From: Planctomycetota bacterium
Lineage (GTDB): Bacteria > Planctomycetota > B15-G4 > SIAN01
DNA: 64,000 nt
Reading direction: 5' to 3'
Assembly: GCA_028289345.1 (NCBI GenBank)
Contig: JANQQL010000038.1
Coordinates: 1-64,000 of the forward strand
The position numbers were made by a program, and so were the translations under genes. A model generated the notes under the pieces. It searched no databases. It was not told where the DNA came from and worked only from the letters and a program-made list of their open reading frames with translations. Positions 27,427 to 36,302 of the stretch are shown here, one piece after another; within the stretch, counting starts at the first letter, position 1; the number at the start of each line of letters is the position of its first letter.

Positions 27427-30400
27427 ATGACCTGGATGCGCTTGTGCTGGCTGCTTGCAACGATCCTCGTGTTGAGCAGCAACCCCCTCTTCATTCCCAG
27501 CGCCCATGCCTGTCAGGACCCCGAGTCGCCCCCATCAGAGAACGATCCCTGGGACGTGAATGCCCCGCCGGGTCCGTCGCGAGAAATCTCCATCGACACC
27601 GACGAGGGGACTTGGCTGAGCTTGGACCTGAGTCCCGATGGCCAGGTCATCGTGTTTGACTTGTTGGGTGATCTGTACTCACTCCCCATCACCGGAGGCG
27701 ACGCGGTCCCGTTGAGCGAAGGCATCGCCTGGGACATGCAGCCCTGCTTCAGCCCCGACGGCCAACGCATCGCATTCACCAGCGACGAAGGAGGCGGGGA
27801 CAATCTTTGGGTGATGGATCGTGATGGCACGAATCGCCGTCAGGTGACGAAAGAGTCGTTCCGCTTGCTGAACAGTCCCGCGTGGAGCCCGGACGGAGAG
27901 TACCTGGCCGCTCGCAAGCACTTCACTTCTCGACGGTCCCTCGGCGCCGGGGAAATCTGGCTCTACCACCAAAGTGGCGGGGCCGGCCTTCCAATGACCA
28001 CCCGACCGACCGAACAAAAGGACGTGGGCGAACCGGCGTTTTCCCCGGACGGCCGTTTCCTTTACTACAGCCTCGACAGCACTCCGGGGGGAACGTTCGA
28101 GTACAGCAAGGATGTGAATCAGGGCATCTATCGCATCGATCGATTGGACCGAGAGTCCGGCGAAGTCACGACCCTCGTGTCGGGTCCGGGTGGCGCCTGT
28201 CGCCCCACCCCCAGTCCCGACGGAAAGAAGCTGGCCTTCGTTCGGCGCGTGCGTTTCGCCACCACCTTGTTTGTCATGGACCTGGAATCGGGGCTTGCCA
28301 CCCCGGTGTTCGACGGCTTGGAGCGAGACATGCAAGCAACCTGGGCCATCCATGGCGTCTACCCCGCCATGGAATGGACCCCGGAGAGCAACGCACTGGT
28401 GTTGTGGGCCCAAGGAAAGCTCTGGAAGGTTCCGACCACCGGAGCAGAGGCAACCCAAATCCCTTTCCGAGTGAAGTCCCGACGAACGGTGCAAGACGCC
28501 GTGCGCTTTCCCGTGGAGGTCTCGCCCGAAGAATTCGACGTCAAAGTGCTGCGCTGGGTCACGGTGTCCCCCGACTGCTCTCGGGTGGTTTACCAGGCCC
28601 TGGGTCACCTGTACGTCAAGGAGCTACCCGAGGGACAACCGCGTCGCTTGACAACCCAAGACGAACACTTCGAGTTCCACCCATCCTTCAGTCGAGACGG
28701 CCGGTGGATTGTCTACACCACTTGGAATGACGAAACCCTGGCAGCGGTCCGAGTCACCTCCGCCGAAGGCTCTGGCAAATCACGCGTCTTGGTCCCCGGC
28801 CCCGGACATTTCGCCAACCCGGTGTTCACTCCGGACGGCACCGAAGTGGTCTACGAAAAGATCCGCGGGGGTCATCTCACTTCCCCACTCTGGTCGTTTG
28901 ACCCGGGCATCTACCGAGTGCCTGCGGACGGGGGAGAGTCAGTCAAGATCACGGACATCGGCCGCTCGCCCCAGTTTGGCGCGGACGGAAAACGCGTGTA
29001 CCTGACTCGCCGAGATGGCGGCGGCAACGACCCGGACCGGCTGACCCTGTTCAGCCTTCCGCTCGAGGGCGGCGAACCGAGAGATCACCTGCGGAGTGAT
29101 TGGGGAACGGAGTTCACTCTTTCTCCCGATGGGCAGTGGGTCGCCTTCGCGGAACGATTCAACGCCTACGTGGCGCCTTGGGTCGAGACCGGAAGAGTCG
29201 TGACCTTGGGTCCGAAGACCTTGGCGATGCCCGTCTTCCAAGCCAGCCGCGACGCCGGGGAGAACCTGCGATTCTCCGGGGACAGCACCCATCTCCATTG
29301 GTCCCTCGGCCCCGACCTTTTCCTTCTGGAGCTCTCGGAAGCTTTGGCGTCCCTGGAAGGAAATGACGAGGGAACTCTCGAGCCAAAGGCCGAAGGTCAC
29401 CCCATCTCATTCCGGGCGCCGACTCACAAAGCTCAGGGAAAGGTCGCCCTGACCGGCGCGCGGGTCATCACCATGCGCGGCGACGAAGTGATCGAGGACG
29501 GCTGCGTGGTCATCGATGGCGAACGAATCGTCGCGGTGGGATCGACGCAGGACGTCTCGGCCCCCTCCGACGCCCAAGTCATTGACGTTCGGGGCAAGAC
29601 CATCATGCCGGGGATCGTGGACGTCCACTATCACGGGGCACAGACCGCGGGTGGTGGAGTGACTCCCCAGAACAACTGGTACCACGCCGCAACCTTGGCC
29701 TACGGGATCACTGCCATTCACGACCCCTCCCACGACACCAACAGCATTCACGCCGTTTCGGAAATGGCACGGGCCGGTCGTGTCTTGGCGCCGCGCACTT
29801 ACTCCACCGGCACGATCCTCTATGGCGCCGCCGGGAACTTCAAGGCCGAGATCGACAGTCTGGATGACGCGCGCTCCCATCTGCGCCGAATGAAGGCGGT
29901 CGGGGCCATTTCGGTCAAGAGTTACAACCAGCCGCGCCGAGACCAGCGCCAGCAAGTGATCCAAGCGGCTCGAGAACTCGAAATCATGGTGGTGCCGGAA
30001 GGAGGGTCGACCCTTCAACACAATCTCACGATGGTGGTGGACGGGCACACGGGCGTCGAGCACTCCCTGCCTGTCGAGAACATCTACGCCGACATCGAAC
30101 AACTCTGGGGTCCGACCGACGTCGGCTACACTCCGACCCTGATGGTGGGATACGGCGGAATCTGGGGCGAGCACTACTGGTACCACCACCGTCGCGTGTG
30201 GGAGAACGAAAAGCTGCTCCGCTTCGTGCCGAAGTCCATCGTCGACCCTCGTTCCCGCCGGCGCACCATGGCTCCCGAAGAGGAATACAACACCAAGCGC
30301 AGCTCGCGAATCTGCGGGGACTTGGTGAAGGCCGGAGCCCGCACCCAGGTGGGCGCTCACGGTCAGCTCGCCGGGCTCGGCACCCACTGGGAGCTGTGGA

Positions 30401-30741
30401 TGATCGCGGAAGGAGGCCTGACCCCGCTCCAGGCGATTCGAGCGGCGACCCTCGACGGCGCGTTCTACGTTGGGTTGCACGGCGATCTGGGATCTCTGGA
30501 ACCAGGAAAACTCGCAGACCTGATCGTCTTGGACGAGAACCCACTCGAGGACATCCGCCACACCGAGACCATTCGCTCGGTCATGCTCGGGGGGGAACTG
30601 TACGACGCGGAAACACTCGCACCGGCCGATGGACGAGCAGGCCAAGCGCCTCGTTTCTACTTCGAAGGCCGGGAATACAACTTCCCAACCCATTCGACGG
30701 GGCACGCGGGCTGCATGGGGTGCACTGTGACGGAGGGGTGA
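27427..30741 (+). CDS. Secreted PD40/TolB-type propeller fused to an amidohydrolase
   Basis: 1104 residues from the ATG at 27427 (AAGGAA upstream), with a signal peptide ending IPSAHA at about residue 27. Residues about 60-650 hold repeated PD40/WD40-like blades: LDLSPDGQVIVFD, CFSPDGQRIAFTS, AFSPDGRFLYYSL, SFSRDGRWIVYTT and TLSPDGQWVAFAE. The amidohydrolase domain fills about 670-1060: GKTIMPGIVDVHYHGA (HxH pair), ISVKSYNQPRR (candidate carboxylated Lys), MVVDGHTGVEHSLP, and a late GKLADLIVLDENPL. The last residues contain HAGCMGC. This architecture is known for secreted amidohydrolases of unknown substrate. It is divergent from the neighbouring YtcJ-like gene. Confidence 0.92.
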   Translation: MTWMRLCWLLATILVLSSNPLFIPSAHACQDPESPPSENDPWDVNAPPGPSREISIDTDEGTWLSLDLSPDGQVIVFDLLGDLYSLPITGGDAVPLSEGIAWDMQPCFSPDGQRIAFTSDEGGGDNLWVMDRDGTNRRQVTKESFRLLNSPAWSPDGEYLAARKHFTSRRSLGAGEIWLYHQSGGAGLPMTTRPTEQKDVGEPAFSPDGRFLYYSLDSTPGGTFEYSKDVNQGIYRIDRLDRESGEVTTLVSGPGGACRPTPSPDGKKLAFVRRVRFATTLFVMDLESGLATPVFDGLERDMQATWAIHGVYPAMEWTPESNALVLWAQGKLWKVPTTGAEATQIPFRVKSRRTVQDAVRFPVEVSPEEFDVKVLRWVTVSPDCSRVVYQALGHLYVKELPEGQPRRLTTQDEHFEFHPSFSRDGRWIVYTTWNDETLAAVRVTSAEGSGKSRVLVPGPGHFANPVFTPDGTEVVYEKIRGGHLTSPLWSFDPGIYRVPADGGESVKITDIGRSPQFGADGKRVYLTRRDGGGNDPDRLTLFSLPLEGGEPRDHLRSDWGTEFTLSPDGQWVAFAERFNAYVAPWVETGRVVTLGPKTLAMPVFQASRDAGENLRFSGDSTHLHWSLGPDLFLLELSEALASLEGNDEGTLEPKAEGHPISFRAPTHKAQGKVALTGARVITMRGDEVIEDGCVVIDGERIVAVGSTQDVSAPSDAQVIDVRGKTIMPGIVDVHYHGAQTAGGGVTPQNNWYHAATLAYGITAIHDPSHDTNSIHAVSEMARAGRVLAPRTYSTGTILYGAAGNFKAEIDSLDDARSHLRRMKAVGAISVKSYNQPRRDQRQQVIQAARELEIMVVPEGGSTLQHNLTMVVDGHTGVEHSLPVENIYADIEQLWGPTDVGYTPTLMVGYGGIWGEHYWYHHRRVWENEKLLRFVPKSIVDPRSRRRTMAPEEEYNTKRSSRICGDLVKAGARTQVGAHGQLAGLGTHWELWMIAEGGLTPLQAIRAATLDGAFYVGLHGDLGSLEPGKLADLIVLDENPLEDIRHTETIRSVMLGGELYDAETLAPADGRAGQAPRFYFEGREYNFPTHSTGHAGCMGCTVTEG

Positions 30742-30894
30742 ATCCCCCACCAACTTTCCGATGGCCCCAGGAATCGAGCCCGGAATCGGAATTTCTGACC
30801 GGTCCGGGAAATCGACTAAGGGACGTGAATCTGCTGGCCGATCCGAGGGGATGCAGCGCGTTCCGTCGTTTCTCAGTCGGGGGTTTCACGTCAC

Positions 30895-31488
30895 ATGTTC
30901 GATCGCAAGTCCAAGAAGCAACCTGCACCTCCTGTCAGCAACCCGGAAGTGAATCCGCGGCGCACCACCGCGAGCACTCCCTCCACCGGACGTTCGGTGG
31001 AACCCATGCCGGATCCCCCCTTGCGCGGTTCGCCAGCTCAGCAAACGAGCGCTCTGAATCCCAACATCTCGGTGGAAGGAAACCTCTCGTTCCACGGGAC
31101 CTTGGTGGTCAACTGCAAAGTGCAGGGCAGCATCGTCAGTGAAGGTCGGCTGGTGATTGGATCTTCCGCGGTCGTCGATGCCGACGTCACCGCCGGGACC
31201 ATCGAAATCTCGGGCAAGGTCAAGGGAGACGTCACCGCGCAAACGTCGGTGAAGATCAACACCGGCGCCGAGGTCGTTGGCGACATCGAAACCCCGACGA
31301 TCTCCATGGAAGAGGGCGTCGCCTTCGAAGGTCGCTGCACCCGTCCCGTGGTTCAGGAAGTGGTGGAACCACTGGAAGACTCCCAAGACACGGTTCGCTC
31401 GGACGACGAAGAAACCGACGGCGTCAAGCAAGGCGTCGAAGAGGAAGTCGGCGAAGAACAGGAAGAGAAGCAGCCCCAGGAAGCCTGA
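30895..31488 (+). CDS. Bactofilin
   Basis: 197 residues. The N-terminal about 55 residues are disordered and Pro/Thr-rich. The core (about 57-150) is the bactofilin beta-helix with short repeats: ISVEGNLSFHGTLVVNCKVQG, RLVIGSSAVVDADVTAGTI, ISGKVKGDVTAQTSVKI and AEVVGDIETPTISMEEG. The C-terminus is a long acidic tail rich in Glu. Bactofilins polymerise without nucleotides at the inner membrane and act in cell shape, stalk or envelope organisation. The acidic tail is a partner-binding candidate. It stands 153 bases downstream of the propeller-amidohydrolase and converges with a sulfatase-fold gene. Confidence 0.92.
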   Translation: MFDRKSKKQPAPPVSNPEVNPRRTTASTPSTGRSVEPMPDPPLRGSPAQQTSALNPNISVEGNLSFHGTLVVNCKVQGSIVSEGRLVIGSSAVVDADVTAGTIEISGKVKGDVTAQTSVKINTGAEVVGDIETPTISMEEGVAFEGRCTRPVVQEVVEPLEDSQDTVRSDDEETDGVKQGVEEEVGEEQEEKQPQEA

Positions 31489-31507
31489 GCTTCCTCGAAG
31501 GGCCGAC

Positions 31508-32896
31508 TCACTCGTCCCCGACATAGCCAAGAGCGTTCAGCTCTTCGGCCACCGAAGCATCCAAACCCTCGTGTCGCGCTCCGGCGCCGCGAGGGTTTTC
31601 ATTTTTCCAAGCCTCCAGCTCCCCGAGCAAACGAGCTCGCAGCTGCGGGTCGGAAAGCGAAGACTGCTCCTTCCGGTCGCGAGACAAATCGTAGAGCTCG
31701 ACCGGGTAGCGATCCCCCGCGAACTGAGTCAACTTGTAATCGCCGTCATAGACGCACCAGGAGTCCGTTTTCGCATCCTCCCGTCGGCTCTTGCGCGACT
31801 TGGTGGTTTCCCCAAAGGTCTTCTGAATGACCGGCGACTGTCCCTCCCACCAACCGTGGACGTCGATGCCCTGAAGCGCCGAGGAAACCGGAACGTCGAG
31901 CCAACCAAGCACGGTCGGCATCACGTCGATCAGCTGCACCCGCTCTCGGAGCCGCATTCCCCGGGGTCCCTCGGGAACCCTCACGATTAGCGGAACATGG
32001 ATCAACTCTTGGTACAGGGAGTGCTGGTGCCCCTTCTCTCCGTGCTCGAAAAACTCATCGCCGTGATCGGAAGTCAGCACCAGCAGGGTCCGGTCCCACC
32101 AGCCACCGCGACGCAACTCCTCCACCAGTTTGCCAATGTGAGCATCGACCCAGGCGATCTCTCCATCATAGAGGGCGATCAGATGGCGCAGATCCCGCGG
32201 CTTCATGTCCTCACAGATCGCCGGATTGGAAATGAACCGATGGGAGGTCATGGTGCTGCGAGAGTTCTCCGAAAACATCGTGTCATAGGGAGCGGGAGGG
32301 ATGTAGTCGTAATGCACATCCCAGTAGTGGAGAAACAAGAAGAACGGAGGCCTGACATCCTCCAGGATGCGGACGGTTTTGTCGTGAATCGACGGACTGG
32401 TCACGACTTCGTGGCTTTGCCGGTGCTCGAGGCGGGCAAGCTCGTCGTCGTAGTGATCAAACCCTTGGTTCATTCCGAACTGGGAGTGCATGAACGGGCC
32501 GCTGACGACCGCGTGGGTGGAGTACCCTTGCTCTTGAAGCCGTGCCGCCAACGTCGGGGTTCCCGGCGCCAGGCGACGGGTTCGGCTCGTGACTTGGTGG
32601 GTGCGTGGGTAGCGAGAGGTCAGCAAGGACGCATGAGCCGGCAACGTCCACGGAGCCTGAGAATTCGCATTCTCGAACAGGATCCCTTCCTCCGCCAAGG
32701 CGTCGATCGCGGGGCTGGTGGGACGCCGGTATCCGTAACAGGACAGATGATCGGCCCGTAGGCTGTCAATGGAGATCAGGACGACGTTCCAAGGAGCCAC
32801 GACCTCACCGGGATTCGCTCCGCGATCGGGACCGGGTTCCTCGCCACAGCTCCCCAGACAAATCACCGACACGATCAACCAGTGGATTCGGTGCAT
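31508..32896 (-). CDS. Sulfatase-fold lipoprotein with Thr at the nucleophile position
   Basis: 462 residues from the ATG at 32896, giving a lipoprotein signal with lipobox LGSC at about residue 17; GGAG lies 9 bases upstream. The frame open to 33013 has no signal. Superfamily motifs: VVLISIDSLRADHLSCYG (metal site), WTLPAHASLLTSRYP (nucleophile segment), HYWDVHYDY, and LTSDHGDEFFEHGEKGH (metal site). The C/S-x-P-x-R sulfatase signature is replaced by T-L-P-A-H, so formylglycine cannot form. It likely acts as a phosphatase, phosphotransferase or hydrolase on envelope or extracellular polymers; substrate unknown. It is divergent from a second member of the same family. Confidence 0.88.
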   Translation of the reverse strand: MHRIHWLIVSVICLGSCGEEPGPDRGANPGEVVAPWNVVLISIDSLRADHLSCYGYRRPTSPAIDALAEEGILFENANSQAPWTLPAHASLLTSRYPRTHQVTSRTRRLAPGTPTLAARLQEQGYSTHAVVSGPFMHSQFGMNQGFDHYDDELARLEHRQSHEVVTSPSIHDKTVRILEDVRPPFFLFLHYWDVHYDYIPPAPYDTMFSENSRSTMTSHRFISNPAICEDMKPRDLRHLIALYDGEIAWVDAHIGKLVEELRRGGWWDRTLLVLTSDHGDEFFEHGEKGHQHSLYQELIHVPLIVRVPEGPRGMRLRERVQLIDVMPTVLGWLDVPVSSALQGIDVHGWWEGQSPVIQKTFGETTKSRKSRREDAKTDSWCVYDGDYKLTQFAGDRYPVELYDLSRDRKEQSSLSDPQLRARLLGELEAWKNENPRGAGARHEGLDASVAEELNALGYVGDE

Positions 32897-33196
32897 GGGT
32901 CGGAGCTCCGTCGGGAGCGAGAAAAGGTCGAGAAGAAGGAACGACGGCTGGCGGATCATAGCCTGCCTCCAAACCCGACCGCGATCTTCACCACCGGGGT
33001 GATCGATCGGCAACGTGGGCGAAGCCTTTGGTGGTTCGCCATCGGCGGCTAATCTGCGACGTCGCGGACGCAGGATCCGCCACCACTTCTCCGTGAGACT
33101 CCTCTGGTAAGCTCCCCTTCACTTTCCCGCATCCCGTCCCCGGGTCGACCCGGTTCCTCCCGGTGGGAGCGCCCCCCTCTTGCACGGACCGGAGAA
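32897..33196. other. 300-base divergent intergenic region
   Basis: It lies between two divergent sulfatase-fold lipoprotein genes and must carry both promoters. No further gene or clear operator was seen. GGAG of the right-hand gene ends shortly before 33197. Confidence 0.4.
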
Positions 33197-34615
33197 ATGG
33201 GACGACGACGATCGTGCGCGGCGCCGTGCCGTTCGCTCGTGGCGCTCACCGCGACGCTACTCTTGGTTCATTGCGGCTCGGATTCTGATCCATCCCTCGA
33301 GGGGTCCGATGGTCCACCGGCCCTCGAAGCCAACCACGAGGGTTCCCGACGTTCGGTCCTGTGTCTGGTGGTCGACACATTGCGTGCCGATCACCTGGAG
33401 GTGTACGGTCATGATCGGGCCACCTCTCCCTTTCTCAAGGAGCTCGGCGACTCGTCTCTTGTCTTCGAGAACATGTACTCTCAAGCGTCTTGGACGAAAC
33501 CCTCCGTGGCCTCTCTCTTCACCTCCCTGTATCCACTTCAGCATTACGCCATCCGCGAGGAGACCGACAACATCCTCGCCGAGTCGCTGGACACCCTTCC
33601 CGAAATCCTGCACGAAGCGGGCTACCAGACTGCCGCGTTCACCGAGAACCCCCACATCACGCCGGTGACAGGATTCGGACAGGGGTTTGAAGAATTCCAA
33701 ACCGTCGAAGGTTTCGACGGCGATGCCCCGTGGATTCTCGAACAGGCGCTGGCGTGGGTCCGCGCCCGAGAACCGGAACGACCGTTTTTCCTTTACGTCC
33801 ACTTCCTGGACCCTCACGGGCCCTATGCCCCGTCGGAACCACGGCGCTCCGAGTTTCTGCAAGGGCGCACCACCGAACGAGAGCACGTGCGCGAGGGAGT
33901 GGTGGGTCAGTTGATGCGCTCGCTCAAGGGCGACTTGTCGCAACTCGGAGACGACGTGGAGTACTTGAAGGCACTCTACGACGCTGAGATCCGTGACATC
34001 GACGACATCCTGCGCCAGCTGTACGAGGGACTCCTGGGAGAAGGCCTCCAAGAACCGCTGGTGATTTCCTTCACCTCGGACCACGGCGAAGAGTTCATGG
34101 AACATGGCGGGCTGAAGCATGGGGACTTCCTCTATGACGAATGCCTGCGCGTGCCATGGATCCTTTCGATTCCCGGCGTCGCCCCCCAGCGGCTCCCGGT
34201 GAGTGCGCAGCACGTCGACGTGGCCCCCACCTTGCTCGAAGTGCTTGGCCTGCCGATTCCTCCCCGCTTCCAAGGACGGAGCATGGTTCGCGCGTGGCAA
34301 GACGGCGACATGGTGCAACGCCCAGCCGTGAGTGAGACCATGTGGCGCAACGTTCGTCGGCGGAGCGTACGCACCGGCGAATGGAAACTCATCCTGGACG
34401 AAGTCGGGCGCGGAGAAGAGCTGTACCGGATCCAGGACGACCCGGGAGAGACCGAAGACGTGTCCGATCAGAACCCGGGCGTGGTGGAACGCATGAAGAC
34501 CCTACTGCGAGAGTTGACCAAGCCGGTGGCTCCCGCAGTCGAAGCCCAATCCCAAGGCCAACGCGACCCCGAACTAGAAGACGCCCTGAGGGCCCTGGGA
34601 TACTTCGACAAGTGA
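33197..34615 (+). CDS. Sulfatase-fold lipoprotein
   Basis: 472 residues, ATG behind CCGGAGAA. Arg-rich N-region, hydrophobic stretch and lipobox LVHC at about residue 26. Motifs: VLCLVVDTLRADHLEVYG, SWTKPSVASLFTSLYP, VHFLDPHGPY, TSDHGEEFMEHGGLKHG, and a C-terminal MKTLLRELTKP after the catalytic domain. The nucleophile segment reads T-K-P-S-V, so both the formylglycine residue and the usual Arg are absent. The C-terminus DPELEDALRALGYFDK resembles the end of the next protein. Downstream gene starts 9 bases after the stop, so the two form an operon and probably arose by duplication. Confidence 0.88.
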   Translation: MGRRRSCAAPCRSLVALTATLLLVHCGSDSDPSLEGSDGPPALEANHEGSRRSVLCLVVDTLRADHLEVYGHDRATSPFLKELGDSSLVFENMYSQASWTKPSVASLFTSLYPLQHYAIREETDNILAESLDTLPEILHEAGYQTAAFTENPHITPVTGFGQGFEEFQTVEGFDGDAPWILEQALAWVRAREPERPFFLYVHFLDPHGPYAPSEPRRSEFLQGRTTEREHVREGVVGQLMRSLKGDLSQLGDDVEYLKALYDAEIRDIDDILRQLYEGLLGEGLQEPLVISFTSDHGEEFMEHGGLKHGDFLYDECLRVPWILSIPGVAPQRLPVSAQHVDVAPTLLEVLGLPIPPRFQGRSMVRAWQDGDMVQRPAVSETMWRNVRRRSVRTGEWKLILDEVGRGEELYRIQDDPGETEDVSDQNPGVVERMKTLLRELTKPVAPAVEAQSQGQRDPELEDALRALGYFDK

Positions 34616-34623
34616 GAGGCATT

Positions 34624-36123
34624 GTGGCCGAGACCTGGACTTCCCCTGCCCAAGACTGGCGGCTCCTCTCGATGGTCCTGGTCAGCTTGATTCTCGGTGG
34701 ATGTGCCGAGGAATCCCGAGAACCGAATCACTTGATTCTGGTGTCCATCGACACTCTTCGCGCCGATTTTCTCGGATGCTACGGGCACCCATTCGTTCAG
34801 AGCCCCCATCTCGATCAGCTGGCCGAGAACGGAGTCCGGTTCCACACTCACATCAGCGCGGCGCCCTCGACTCTGTCTTCCCACACTTCCCTGATGACCG
34901 GGACCTATCCCCAGCGTCATGGGGTCGCGCGCAACGGTTTCCGAGTTCCGGACGACAACGAGACCTTGGCCGAGGTATTGGTCGGCGCCGGCTTTCGCAC
35001 CGCTGCATTCATCGGGGCGGCGCCCCTGGGACCCGCGGTCAACTTTCACCAAGGGTTCCAGCACTACGACGGTTCCAGCGCGTTCACTCTCCGCGGTGAC
35101 GAACGAAACCCCAGCGGGGTGGAGCGTCCGGCCAGCGACGTGACCGACTCGGTCTTGGCATGGTTGGACTCCGAGGACTCGAGTTTCGACGATCGCCTGT
35201 TCCTGTTTGTCCACTACTTCGACGTGCACCACCCCTACCAGGCTCCGCCTCCGTACGCCGGGATGTACGGCCGCCATCCGTACGACAGCATCAGCGAACG
35301 GCAACGAGTCTGGATCGACGTCACCAAGAAACTCGAAGCCGAGGGAGCGCAGGATCTCGAACAGCACTACCACGACGTGCGCCCCCAGTTGTTCGAACTG
35401 GAAGGTCGAGGGAAGACTTTGGCGGCAGCCTACGCGGAAGAGATCACCTACACCGACGCCGAGATTGGCAGGTTGTTCGAGGGGCTGAGATCCCGTGGCC
35501 TATGGAACGACGCACTCGTCGTGGTCACCTCGGACCATGGAGAAACCATGCTCGAGCACTCGCCGGTGTTTGACCACGGCGCCACGGTGTACGACACGGA
35601 AGTGCGAACTCCGCTGCTGTTTCGCCTTCCGGACGAACGCTTGGCCGGCACGGTCATTGCCCCCCTGGTCTCCGCGACGGACGTGTTTCCCACCGTCTTG
35701 GATTTCCTCGGCGTGCCGCACTCTCACGAAGTCGACGGCCAGTCCTTGCGCACGCTGATGCAAGCCGGCAAGGAGACCACCCCGCGCTTCGCCTTCAGTG
35801 AAGCCACCAAGCCATTTCGAGAAGAGCGCTTCGACTCTCATCCCCGCTGGCGCAATCTCGACAAGTTTCGCAGCGTGCGCAACGACCGATACAAGCTGAT
35901 GATTCGGATTCCGGACCGCCAGATTCGCCTCTACGACCTGGAATCCGATCCTTGGGAGACGACCAACCTGATCCTGTCGGGAGAGTATGACCAAGATGTG
36001 CTCTCCGAGATGCGACAGCAGCTCGACAACTGGACCGCCCAAGCGCGCCCTTTTCGGTCCGACATGGTCGAGCTCAAGGAGCAGCTCGACGCCCTTCGAG
36101 AACTCGGATACTTGGAAGACTAG
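34624..36123 (+). CDS. Sulfatase-fold lipoprotein, GTG start
   Basis: 499 residues from GTG at 34624, which has GAGAGG five bases upstream and yields a signal ending in lipobox LGGC at about residue 27. The open frame reaches back to 34342 but that stretch lies inside the preceding gene. Motifs: LILVSIDTLRADFLGCYG, STLSSHTSLMTGTYPQRHG, VHYFDVHHPY, and TSDHGETMLEHSPVFDHG. The nucleophile segment reads T-L-S-S-H, the most divergent of the four in this window (even the Pro is lost). The C-terminus ALRELGYLED echoes the upstream copy. Likely co-transcribed with it. Substrate unknown. Confidence 0.86.
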   Translation: MAETWTSPAQDWRLLSMVLVSLILGGCAEESREPNHLILVSIDTLRADFLGCYGHPFVQSPHLDQLAENGVRFHTHISAAPSTLSSHTSLMTGTYPQRHGVARNGFRVPDDNETLAEVLVGAGFRTAAFIGAAPLGPAVNFHQGFQHYDGSSAFTLRGDERNPSGVERPASDVTDSVLAWLDSEDSSFDDRLFLFVHYFDVHHPYQAPPPYAGMYGRHPYDSISERQRVWIDVTKKLEAEGAQDLEQHYHDVRPQLFELEGRGKTLAAAYAEEITYTDAEIGRLFEGLRSRGLWNDALVVVTSDHGETMLEHSPVFDHGATVYDTEVRTPLLFRLPDERLAGTVIAPLVSATDVFPTVLDFLGVPHSHEVDGQSLRTLMQAGKETTPRFAFSEATKPFREERFDSHPRWRNLDKFRSVRNDRYKLMIRIPDRQIRLYDLESDPWETTNLILSGEYDQDVLSEMRQQLDNWTAQARPFRSDMVELKEQLDALRELGYLED

Positions 36124-36302
36124 CAGGCCGGTGAAGAAGACCTCTCGTGCCGCTCGAGAGAGACTGGTCTCTGTCGAGGAGTTGGACCGCCGGCGAATCG
36201 CTGGAATGGCCGAAGAATCGAGGCGGAAGGCGGGAGCAAGAAAGCTCCGATCGGGGCCGAAAGACTTGGCCCGCGACCTGCAACGCTCGGGGCGGGTGTT
36301 CC

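Noticed and set aside
34342..34623. N-terminal extension of the third sulfatase-fold gene of the 31-36 kb group
   Set aside because: It lies within the preceding gene in another frame, is Arg-rich and unlike a secreted protein; GTG at 34624 gives the lipoprotein signal.
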